From Chiridota heheva (taxonomy: Eukaryota > Echinodermata > Holothuroidea > Apodida > Chiridotidae), in NCBI GenBank assembly GCA_020152595.1, contig JAIGNY010001818.1, positions 441,501 through 505,500 on the forward strand: a DNA stretch of 64,000 nucleotides, written 5' to 3'. Of the stretch, positions 10,701 through 22,700 are shown piece by piece (the stretch's first letter is position 1; every line of letters starts with the position of its first letter). Under the pieces are notes generated by a model. It was given only the letters and a program-made list of their open reading frames with translations. It ran no database searches and was not told where the DNA came from. A program made the translations under genes and the position numbers.

Positions 10701-13700
10701 TGCTGATGTAAGTTGACAAAAAGAACAAAAAATTGGTCCAGAATGTGCCACTCAGGCTCTCACTTTGATGATTCATAGTCACATTGGCTGAATTACCAAA
10801 CGTGCGTGACGTGTGATGAACACAATAGTCACGCGATCATGTTGTCTGCTAGATCTGCAAATCATTTTTTCTTCTGTTTATTATATCATGGAGTAAATTT
10901 TAACTCCATGATCATCGCTAGTGATGTTAGCAATTGGTGTCGTGAATCAGTTTTCTTAAAAAGTATCGCGATATATCACGATATTTAATATCGCGATACT
11001 TTTCTCCACGATAATCGATACGTAATAGAGCCATGTCGTGACAGTACTACCTCTCAGTCATTTTTGGGGAAATGTCCTACCACAAATCAATTACCTCTGT
11101 ACAAAGTCAATTGGTCGAAGTAAATTGACCCACCCCAGAGTAACTCTGGTGACTGACAATTTGGTACAATGATGCACATGTGAGTCACTATTTCATATGT
11201 CAATAACTCACCTTTGACTGACATTGCCGGGGGGTAATAGGGGTGAGTCATACAACCGACAAGTGCATATAAATACATTTCCAAAGATAATGAAATTTTT
11301 GTTCAGAACTTCTCCATAGAAAATAAGAATAAAACAAAAAATATAAAAGCTGTAAAACTGTAAACAAACACTATTTCCTTGTTTTGAAAACTACTTCCAT
11401 TTTCCAACTTTGCAAATAAGAAAAAATGAAAAAACTTCTTTAAATCAATGGTACATTCCTTATGAGCAGGGAGCTGTCACCTTAGTTAATGGCAACCAAG
11501 CTAATGTATAATAGCAAATTATATCACACATTACACGGGACATTGCATCAGTATGAATTCCATCATGTGGAATTCCTACTTTTTAACGCAAAATCATTAG
11601 AACTGTGTCAGAAAAACAACAACGAAATATGTCCTTTTCATGATATGCAACCCACATCCCCCTTCACATGTTGCTTCTGGGTGGTTTATAACCTGGCGCC
11701 AGGTTTCCACGAACTACTCTGCCACCGACGCAAAGTTGTTAAAAGACATGTTTAATTGCATAACACTTTTATGTTAACATTCAAAATGGAGGAAAGCCAT
11801 AAAAAAAGACAACAATATCAAACCGGGAGGGGAAGTGGACATCTAGCAATTTGTGAAGTGAGAAATATGAGGAAATTCACTAAGCACAGGAGAGGGATGA
11901 TTGGAAGCATTGCCTTACACTTCATTTGGGAAAACAAATCATGAAAATGGGGAGGTGGGGAGGGGACAATATCATATACCAAATATGATTTCACAATAAA
12001 AAGAATTCCTTCACCTCAAATCCAATGCTTTGCCATTTGAAACTTGCAAACGGGGAGATCTTTACAAAGAACCATGGAACTGTCACCCCACCTGCCCCTA
12101 CCCCACTCCTGCTTCCTATTTGTAATACTTCCATTTTTTGTGCAGAAATTTTTAAAAATGGGGAAGGGGATGATATGATCTACAAAATTAGGTTTTCATA
12201 AAAGAGATTTCCCCCACCAAAATTTCAATAGTTTAACGATCCCAGCTTGTCACTTCAAACTTGCAAACGAGCTAGGGGATCATAACAAAGATCCACTCCC
12301 CTGCCACCCTCTCTTTCCCCGCCGCCCTCTCTTTCCCCGTCGCCCCTCTCTTTCCCCGTCGCCCTCTCTTTCCTCGCCGCCCTCTCTTTCCCCCGCCCCT
12401 CTCTTTCCTCGCCGCCCTCTCTTTCCCCCCGCCCTCTCTTTCCCCGCCGCCCTCTCTTTCCCCGCCGCCCTCTCTTTCCCGCCGCCCTCTCTTTCCCCGC
12501 CGCCCTCTCTTTCCTCGCCCTCTCTTTCCCCGCCGCCCTCTCTTTCCCGCCCTCTCTTTCCCCGCCGCCCTCTCTTTCCTCGCCGCCCTCTCTTTCCTCG
12601 CCCCCTCTCTTTCCCGCCGCGCCCTCTCTTTCCTCGCCCTCTCTTTCCCCGCCGCCCTCTCTTTCCCCGCCGCCCTCTCTTTCCCCGCGCCCTCTCTTTC
12701 CTCGCCGCCCTCTCTTTCCCGCCGCCCTCTCTTTCCCCGCCGCCCTCTCTTTCCCCGCCGCCCTCTCTTTCCCCCCCGCCCTCTCTTTCCCCGCCGCCCT
12801 CTCTTTCCCCCGCCCCTCTCTTTCCCTGCCGCCCTCTCTTTTCCCGCCGCCCTCTCTTTCCTCGCCCTCTCTTTCCCGCCGCCTCTCTTTCCTCGCCGCC
12901 CTCTCTTTCCTCGCGCCCCTCTCTTTCCTCGCCCTCTCTTTCCTCTCGCCCTCTCTTTCCCCGCCGCCCTCTCTTTCCTCGCCGCCCTCTCTTTCCTCGC
13001 GCCCTCTCTTTCCTCGCGCCCTCTCTTTCCTCGCCGCCCTCTCTTTCCCCGCCGCCCTCTCTTTCCCCGCCGCCCTCTCTTTCCCCCGCCCCTCTCTTTC
13101 CCATACCCCCCTCTCTTTCCCGCCGCCCTCTCTATCCCCGCCGCCCTCTCTATCCCCTCCCCTCGCTCTCATAATACTTTCATTTTTGTGGAGAAATTGG
13201 AGAAGGGACGAGACAATCTACAATTTTTTTTTTTTTTTTTTTAAGGAGAATGCTCCTACTCTAATTCAATAGCCTGATAATATTACATTAAACATGTAGA
13301 AGAAATAATCACTCTAGAGTACCTCAAAATTGCTTTTAACTGCTGTAATCCCCCGTCCCTAACCCATAAGCACCAAACTCAAGTTTATGTCTTTAAAAGC
13401 TTTTAAACATGATACAAAAATGAAAAATACTACAAACTTTTCAAAAACTATAAACTGGATTCACATCATGTGTGGTACACAGATAGCCCATGATCTGCAA
13501 ATGTGCCCTAATGTTTTTTTGTGGTGATGTTATGCATATTAATAAGTGGGCGGGCTTTAAGTGAATTCTTTTAAAAAGTGATAAATGAGCAACTGTATAT
13601 CTGTTTTGCATCATATTGGGCATGGTAAGTTTGTTGGTTATTGTGTACATGCTTATGTTTCTGATGATCTTTTGGATGTCGATATTACAAATGATGAAGT

Positions 13701-16700
13701 TGAAAAAGCAATCAATTTACAAAAACAAGGCAAAGCTTGTGGTATCGATGATGTTCAAATTGAAATCATTAAAAATTCACCTAAATTGCTGAGTCATGCT
13801 ATACATGCATTGTTTGACAAAATTCTTTGTACTGGCAAATTTCCCAGTGCTTGGCAAGTTGGAATAATTAGTCCCATGTTCAAGAAAGGGGATAAGGACT
13901 TAACAAGTAGTTATTGACCTATTACACTATTGTATGTGGTATGCTTTAGGCAAAGTATTTACAAAACCTTTATGTATTAAACTACGTGATTGGCTCTCGA
14001 ATCATAATATCCTTTCTCTTGCTCAGGCAGGTTTCCGAGCAGGGTTCTCTACGATTGATAATTTCTTTGTACTTCACATTATCATTTCTAAATCAATGAG
14101 AAAACTACGCAGTAAACTTTACGGCATTTTTTTAATCTTAAAGCGCATTTGATTACATCAATAGCAGGATTTTATTCAAGAAACTTTATAATATGGGAAT
14201 GAGGGGTAATTTCTATGATATCAATATGTAGTAATATTGAGTCATGTGTGAAGACGAAGGACGGTCTTACCCCAAAATTTAATTGTGCAAGAGGTATTTA
14301 CCTACTTATTTTTACTTTATATCAATGATATTGAAGAGTGATTGAAGTCCACAAACTCCTGCAGAATTCTTATAAATAACAATAATATATGCTGTTTTTT
14401 TTATGCAGATGATGACCTCATTATCTTTTCAGAAAATGTTTATTCCTTACAAAGTTTACTTAATGTTTTCCAAGATTATTGTGAAGAGAATAATTTGACT
14501 GTAAATTGAGATAAAACAAAGGTAATGGTTTTTAGAAAAAGTGGACACATTGCAAGAAGTAAACATTTTTATTTCAAAGGCAAGATTATTGAGACTAAAT
14601 ATTATAATTACTTGGGATTAAATTTTATGCCAAAAGGAGTTTGGTCAAAACCCTAAGTTCAACAGAGTTCAAAGTCTACGGTTGCTTTGTTCAATTTTAA
14701 GAAAATTGATAAATAGTTTCTAGAACTATTGATTTACCTGGAAGTAATATCCTCCAAATTTTTGATCTAAGATAATGCCTATTTTAACATATGGTTCTGA
14801 CTTATGGGGTATCACTCCCATGAAAGTACATTAAGAGTTTACAATTTGTTTCATAAATATGTATTAGGTTTACCACCAAATGCCATAAATATTCTAGCTC
14901 TAAGAGAGCTGGGTCGCTTTTCCTTTAAAAGTCAAACAATGGCAAATAACTTATTGGTTAGGAATTCTAACTCTTGATAAAGACAGGTATTATCAGACTC
15001 ATTGCTATGTAGAACAAAGAGTATGAAAAACAAAGGAGTGCTATCATGGGGACTGTTAAAAATATTTTGTATGAAACTGGGTTTGGCATTGTTTGGGAAG
15101 GGCACGGAGATGGGATCAGGCAGATTTCACAGTTATGGGGTCCAAAATACCACAGTCATGTAAAGTGTTCATAAAATGCAAAATATTTATCATTTCAATA
15201 TCTTATATCAATTGTTTAATCATTGTATGTTGTTTTAATATAAAAGATAAAATAACATGATTCCTCTGACAAAGGTCTGAATTATCATGATGTAAAATCA
15301 TATTTTGAGTGATTATTGGATGGACAGATGTCCCATATATTTTAGGATGTTTATACAATTTATGTCTATCACTTAAAATACAAGACAACTGGAACCCATT
15401 TTAATATTTATACACTGTTGAGTGACAGGACATGAAAAATAAACTTTGTCTCCTTAAGTTTGTATGTAATATTGATAAGTTTATGGTATTATGAGCGGTC
15501 AGTTGTTTCTTACAAAATGTCCGTCCAACAGTTGAAAAAAAAAAACATTTTTGGACCGTGATAAGAGACTCATACATTTTGGTACTTGGGGTTTTCCCAG
15601 AATTTTCTTAATCTGCAGGGAAATTCTGCAAATACGTATCTGATTAGATTTAAACAAATATGAAATTGTCTTCTTTTCATAATTTACGTTTAAAAATTTG
15701 TGTTGATTTTAACCATTGTGGGGCATATAAATCAAGAAATTTTAGAGCTTTTGGGGCTTTGCCCCTGGATTAAAGCTAACTGCAATGTTTCACCCATTAG
15801 CCCCACAATTTTGTCCAAATTTACTCAATTTGCAGGGGCAATTTCCCCTCTGATTGTAAATGGTAACTCAAATGATTTTCTGAGTAGATTTTAGCATTAA
15901 AAAAAAATTAGTTTTTATTTCAATCAAATTATCAAACTTTGTATTGATTTTCAGCCATTTTGAAGCATCAAAAAAGAAATCTTTGGAACTTCCAGGGCTT
16001 TGCCACCTGGACCCCAACCAAGGCCTTGCCCTATAGGCCTCACCAGAGGCTCGTAAGCGGGCACATGGTATTACACAGTACCACGTTTGACACTTCATTT
16101 TAACTGCATTGGTGGGATTGGAAGGGGGTTCTCTCCCCAACTGGTTATATTGTGTGATTGTATAGACACATGTATATCTTTTTAATAAGTCGGGAAAATG
16201 CAAATTTTCGTCAGGCAAATTTGACTTACACCCCTCTGTCCTCGACGTCAAGTTACGCCCCTGCGTGCCTAAAACTATCGATGCGTGCTATGAACTTAAG
16301 CTCGTGGATTTTGTGTTGTTCAGTGTTTCATTGTTTTTATAACAATGAGTTGAGTAAATACAACATGTATACTTACATCTATGCATTTACATTCATGATA
16401 AAAGCAAAGTAAATGGATGGAGTCTTTCTCTCTTCTTTGGCAAAATTAAATACTGCTGCTATTGGAACTTAGATTGCGAAATATTGCGACCCCTCTCCTG
16501 TCTTTAACCTCCAATGAAATTGTTTCTGCTTGAGTGCAACGCTAAACCCCGCCCTATATTTCCCATGTTTGGCATTGCTACAAAACTTGTTTGCACCAAT
16601 CATAAATTAGCTGTCGGATCCACACATATAAACATAAAAAGTACATCACATCAAATTATTGGTTATATATGCCGACATAACATAACACTACCACGCACGG

Positions 16701-19700
16701 GCACAGACTTTCTTTAGGAAAATATTTTAAGTGCTTGCTGTTTAATATTACTGTACTTAGATCCAGAAAATTTTATTTATCATTATATATTGTTTATTTA
16801 TTTATTCCATATAAAACAATTTATTTGTCAGTTCCTAGAAGCATAAAACACAAAGATTGGCTTTGCTTTTCTCTTAATTTTGTTTGATTCAAATCTGTTG
16901 TCTGAACACAGGTTACATACCCTGTTATCACTCTGTTCTGTACTGTCAGACTGTGCGTAATATTAACACGACATCAGCGTATACAAAATTACCTGGCCTC
17001 AATACACATGGTGCTATGCAAATGCCACTTACGTATATTATAGCGTGGCATTGTGTAATGATAAGACTTCCGTTAAAACTGTCAGTAGTTAGGAAATTCT
17101 CATCGGGAAGGTGTGTGTGTGGGGAGGGGGGGCATGGCCTCTTTTATCTAAAAAGGGGGAAAGAGGCAAATTTTCCCCAAAATGTACTAATTTTTTTTAA
17201 TTCTGCACAAAAGTAGGGGAAGGCCCCCTCTCCACCCCTCCAGGAATTATGGCTGCTTTTAACTTGAGTAGGAAATAAATCATTTTTACCTTTCCAAAAA
17301 AGTTGTTGATTGTTCGTCTCTTCATCCTGCAAGCATCTTCGTATCACACAATTACATCAGAATATTAAAGATGTGGATTAAAAATTGTTTCGTAATAAGC
17401 TGAAGGCCAGGGGTACGATTGTTTATTAATGATACAATCAGACAATGGGCTTGTGTCTGATAATACAATAAGTACTTGTTGCGGTCACGATCTGATGACA
17501 GTGAATACTTCTGATGAATTTCGCTGGGATTGTTTTTGAAAAATTATTATTATTGTAAACTTCACAAATCAGTAATTCATTGGGGTATTTAGAGGAGGTA
17601 CATTCAACCAAAGAGCTTTCACACAAAAAAGTGCAAAAAAGGAAAAGTGTGGAAGTTCTTTGTTTCAATCAAGTTTTTGAGACCGCAAACTCCTGGATAG
17701 GCCATCTTGATTTCATTGACCGTAGTATGTTGAGCTTCATACGTTCGCACACACTCGTAGGGTATAACAAAACGTAAACAATTCGACAGTACTTCTAAGG
17801 CAAGGCAGTCACACAGGCGAAGTGCGTGTTTTGAAAGGAGGATTGGAAGTAGGCCTAGGCATATCTGATGTTTTATGCATGCTGTGATCGCGGTTGTGAT
17901 ATATGAACAAATATTATGCCATGGATGGCGGAATTATTTATAAAATGATTACTTTTTTGCTCGAGTGAAATGGGTTTTTTGTATGTTTTAATTTTGTTCC
18001 CAATGGAAATCTCTTTTCAGTTAAACAAAAGGGAGAAACGTGCATCAGGGCTTTCATATTAAGTCGTGTGTGCATTTTCGGCCGTGATTTTAAGAAAATG
18101 GCCGTGCAAAAGACGGCTGCACGGCTAGCTAGATAAACCCTTGTCCCCCGCTATTTTAGTGGATACAAAAATGATGTATGGGGTCAACATTGGATAAAAG
18201 AGGCCATAAATTTTTCAGTTTATCGAAAAACCTGTGATGCTAGGATCAAAAGTTGTGACAAACAATAGCTGTCTTGGATTTGTATTGGAGTAATCCGTTA
18301 CGATTTAAGTGTTTGGCTTTGTTGATATTGTGTGTAATTATATAACTGGGTATTCACGGTTGATGAATTGTTTGTAAAAATCAACAATTATTCTCAAAAT
18401 CGATGGGGTTCAAACAGATACGTTTCTAACGTAGAGCTCAAGTTTTTGATGTGATAAGGATGGAAACTTGAAATATCTGTCTGTAGGCTTGGAATAAATG
18501 GATGTGTGAATTTTGGAGTCAATAAGGGAAACTTCAACATCTAAAAATGGTAAAAACCTATCAGACTTTTCGCAAGTGAATTTAATTGTCTTATGAGATT
18601 GGTTTATATGGGCTAGGAATTTGTTTTGTTTTATTATCGGTAGAAACACCAACTTGAAATTGTACCATTTGCGAAAGCTAAGGGCTTGCGGTACAGTACC
18701 TTTGGGGTAGGATTTACATGAAATTCACTCTTGCCTGTTTCCTGTCTCATTCAGTTTTGGTGCCTACAAATCATTCATTATTTGATCAAAACTGTAAATT
18801 ATATCAAAGTTACACCCCATAAAAAAAAAAGGTTACCTGAACTAAGGAAGGACAAATAAATTGACCTTTTTCATAAGAGAAACATATCAAACATTCACAA
18901 AAATAGTGAATCTGTATTTATTGTTTCACAAATATAGCTCGCTGAGCTCAAGAAAGAGCTATCAGCAAGAGGACTGAGCACCAAAGGTAATAAACAGGAG
19001 CTGGTAGATAGACTTCAAGAGTTTCTGGATGAAGCTGCAGATGGTAAGAATAGTCAGTATACTATTTCTGTTGTAATGATTGGTTCAGTGGTGAAGTGTG
19101 TTTATCTTATATGATGAAGGATAGTAAAGTCTTATGTATTTTATTGAGATATTCAGTGCTGTGACTTAAAACCACTGAATTGTTCAACAGAGTATTAAAC
19201 AGAGGGCTAGTGTATCTGGTTTGGTTTAATCTACCAAAGTGTATAATGTCTGGACATTTATGATATACAGACCTCTGGAAGTATTTGCAAGATGTCGTTT
19301 TTTTTACTAATATAGTATATAAAGAAAAATTAAAAAGTGATTGAATAAATGAACTTGTTTCAAGTTGTGTGTATCATTTCAACATTGAAGCGTAAATCTT
19401 GATTCAAGAGAAAAACGTTTTGTGATCATGAGGTATTTTCTTGTTTGACTGGTGTAAATTCTTTTTGATTATTCCTAAATAAAAGATTCACATTTGTAAA
19501 TTTGGGTATTACTATACATTGTATACATGTAGCTTTAAGATTAGGATGTTTGTTCTAGTTACTTGGGTACTTGTTCTTCTTTTTTTCCTCCTATCTTTGG
19601 TTGCTTTTACTCAAGTTATTGCAGAACAAACTTTTGAAAAAAAATCTGATCATGCTCTACTTATGAATATTTTTGTGTGAGGATACCTTCCAATTTCATC

Positions 19701-22700
19701 TCAGTCACATACCACAAATATTTCAGTGTTAACTAGTTGTTTGTTTCTTGTGAGTCACATAGGAAGTTATATCTATTTTCTAACATTACTTGGGATGAAC
19801 TGTAAGCATTATGTCCCATTCAAGAACATATGCCCATAAAAAGACAGATTTCATGTACTACACCACACCCTGGCCATGTGATTGTTGCTTTTTGACAAAT
19901 AGGAGGATGCCACCAGAATAGGCTCATGAATATTCGTACAGGAAGTATGTTTCTCTCCCAGCATTTCTGCCTCCACATGACATGGTCTGCATCGACATGG
20001 GGAGAACAAAGCTGATTGTGGGACATGGTATTACACCTTAACAGAAATTAATGGAGAATATTTGAGTTATTTTGATCCATGGAGAATTTCTTGCTTATTG
20101 TGACTTGACAATTAAAGAATAATCCACCTCTAATGGAGAAATCATTCATTTAATCAACTTGTAATTCACCCAGTTTGCAGCCTTGAATTTACTTTTGTAC
20201 AGAGACAAACCCGTTCATTTTGGGTAAAATCTATGTTGATACTATTTAATCATAAAGATTTGATATGGACAGTTAAAAATCAATATTTCCTGGACTGACT
20301 TACAGCATTTGTGATATCACGCAAGGAACCTTTGCTGCCATCACCATCTTATTTCAGCAGCCACCAGCACTAGCTCCCTGGAGATTCCCGCTAGCAGTGT
20401 CGTGACACTGGAGAAGAAAATGATGTCAATGCAGCAAGAAATGACAAAAGCGATGGAGGCAATGAGACTCCAAGTGGCGGAATTACAATCAAACCTGCAG
20501 CCAAGGCCAAGCCATCATAGACCCACAGACAGAGGAGTCAGGTAGCTCAGTTGGTAGAGTGCACGAATGAGATGCTGGAGGTCTCAGGTTCAAGCCCTGG
20601 TCAGGTCTAACCATTTTTCCACAGCTATGCAGACAGATACACCGATCATCAAAGCGGAAGTACGTTGTTTGCAGCTCCTGCTCCCCATTTAGCTGTAGTG
20701 AGAAGTGGCAATGGTTGAATGGCGTCCCGATGGTAGGACAGTCACACCCTACCTGGCTCTCTGAATACTATTCGAGAAGAGAAGCGTGAAAAAATGGTGT
20801 TCATTCACTTCCCTGAGCAAATGGATGGATGATGCGCCGTGTGGGCAGCTTTTCCCTATTCTAAAGCTCCGATGTTTGTAAAGCTCTCTTGAATATACTT
20901 ATATGGAAAGGGCGCTATATAGAATAATTACTATTACTATTGCAGACGAATTTACCACCAAAGGCAAGCCCATCTGCCGCTATTGCAAAAGGCTGGGCCA
21001 TGTTACAAGGACTCCATGACCAAGCTGGTTATTTTGGTGCAGAAAGAATCATTGATCTTTTAAGGAGGAGATTCTACTGGCCAGGATGTCTGATGATGTG
21101 AAGTTGTATTGTAACAAGTGCGGGCACTATAATTTATGTAAGCCATATCACTAAGGCGCCCTCTGTCAACATACAGACGTCAGCCCCCATTGAGTTAGTG
21201 ACCACAGACTTCCTCAAAGTCGATTGATCAGCTGATGGATATAAAAACACTTAAGTAATGACAGATCATTTCACCAAGTTTGCTATTGCTGTCCCTACTC
21301 GTGACCAGACCGCCGTCACTACTACTACTGCAAGAGTACTATGGCAACACTTTTTCATTCATTTTGGCTTCCCAGCAAGAATCCATTCAGACCAGGGGGC
21401 AAACTCTGAGTTTCATCTCATCGCTGAACTATGAAAAGTTTATGGACTTCAGAAAAGCTGCACCAGCCCCTATCATTCATCTAGCAATGGTTTATGTGAA
21501 AGGTTCAATAGGACATTAATCATAATCAGCATGATTTGTTCTTTGCCACAGGACAAGAAGAAGTACTGGCCTTCAATGTTACCTGAATTGACTTACTATA
21601 CATGTATAACAAGACTCAACATTACTCCACAGGCTATTCACCCTTCTACCTTATGTTTGGAAGATATGGTTGTTTACCAATAAACCTAGCTTATGGCCTG
21701 GGGCAGTCACAAGTCACTGTGGTACAGATGATTGGGTAGCCAGCCACTGGAGATGCAACCAACAAGCTCATCATCAAGCAGAAAAAAAGCAGGCAAAGGC
21801 ATCTCAGATGCAGAAGAAACTGTATGACCGAAAGACGAAACATCTTCCTTAGTGCAGAGGTGATAGAGTGTTAGTCAAACGCAATGACCTGAAGAACATA
21901 GGAAATTGAGGATCGCTGATATTCAACTCCATATCTGGTAATAGACCAACCTAACCCTGATGTCCCAGTGTACAGAGTCAAGCCTGAAATTGGAGAAGGC
22001 ATAACAAGAACTCTACACAGAAACAAGCTCCAGCCATGTCCTGTCCTCTATAATAGTACAGACAGACACAGTAACACTGAGTTTTGGGTAAAATCTATAG
22101 TGAGACTCTTTAATCATAAAGATTTGATATGGACAGTTAAAAATTAATATTTTTCAGTGTCGTGCAACAACTACAATTTGTTCATGCCAGATGTGGATTG
22201 CAGAAACTTTCTGGACTGACTTAAAGCATTTGTGATATCATGCAAGGAACCTTTGTCACCATCACCATCTTGATTCAGCAGGAAGCAATTCTTCTCGTCA
22301 TGTCACAGTACAGTGCACAAACTGATCTCCTAGGAAGATTCAAGTATACCTGTATAGTATTGTATATTGGATCAATCCATGGACAAAACTGTGTGTGTAA
22401 AACAAGAAGTGATTCATGTTTAATACTTTCAATTCATGGACCCTAGTGTGGTTTTTCTTGTTGCTGAGGACCTTAAGTTTAGTGCTACTGTAGAACCTTT
22501 CTGGAATATATTGGATTTATTGTACAGTATCCTAAGAACCCCAGAATATGTGAGTATCTTCCAGTTTGTTCTCCTACGTTAAGTGTTTTTCCCTGAATTG
22601 GTTAGGTCTAGATTAATTTGGACCCCTTGCAAACTTAAAGCATACTGTCAGCTTTTAATTACATTCTGTAAAGTGGCTTCTTGGCTCAGAGATATTTGAG

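Larger units (their letters stand above)
20197..22280 (+). mobile_element. Deleted Ty3/Gypsy-type retrotransposon with a SINE inserted
   Basis: From left to right: a long-terminal-repeat-like segment (20197-20358); a Gag-like coiled segment (about 20360-20530, MMSMQQEMTKAMEAMRLQ); a SINE (20533-20940); a CCHC zinc-knuckle piece (about 20960-21010, CRYCKRLGHV); then directly an integrase. The integrase shows an HHCC-type zinc-binding part and a DDE core with DFLKVD, HSDQGANSE and SSSNGLCERFNRT. The integrase C-terminal part runs to about 22050, followed by a second terminal-repeat-like segment (22057-22280). Protease, reverse transcriptase and RNase H are absent, and several stops and frameshifts break the rest. 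Confidence 0.82.

Noticed and set aside
12255..13172. Two overlapping - strand frames of about 270-305 codons rich in G, K, R, E and A
   Set aside because: They are the purine-rich strand of a 17-18 bp minisatellite. Lack of T-containing stop codons is a composition effect, and the frames begin and end with the array.
20533..20610. A possible second functional tRNA gene
   Set aside because: A and B boxes are present, but the acceptor stem does not close properly and the sequence continues into a SINE body with a typical tail.
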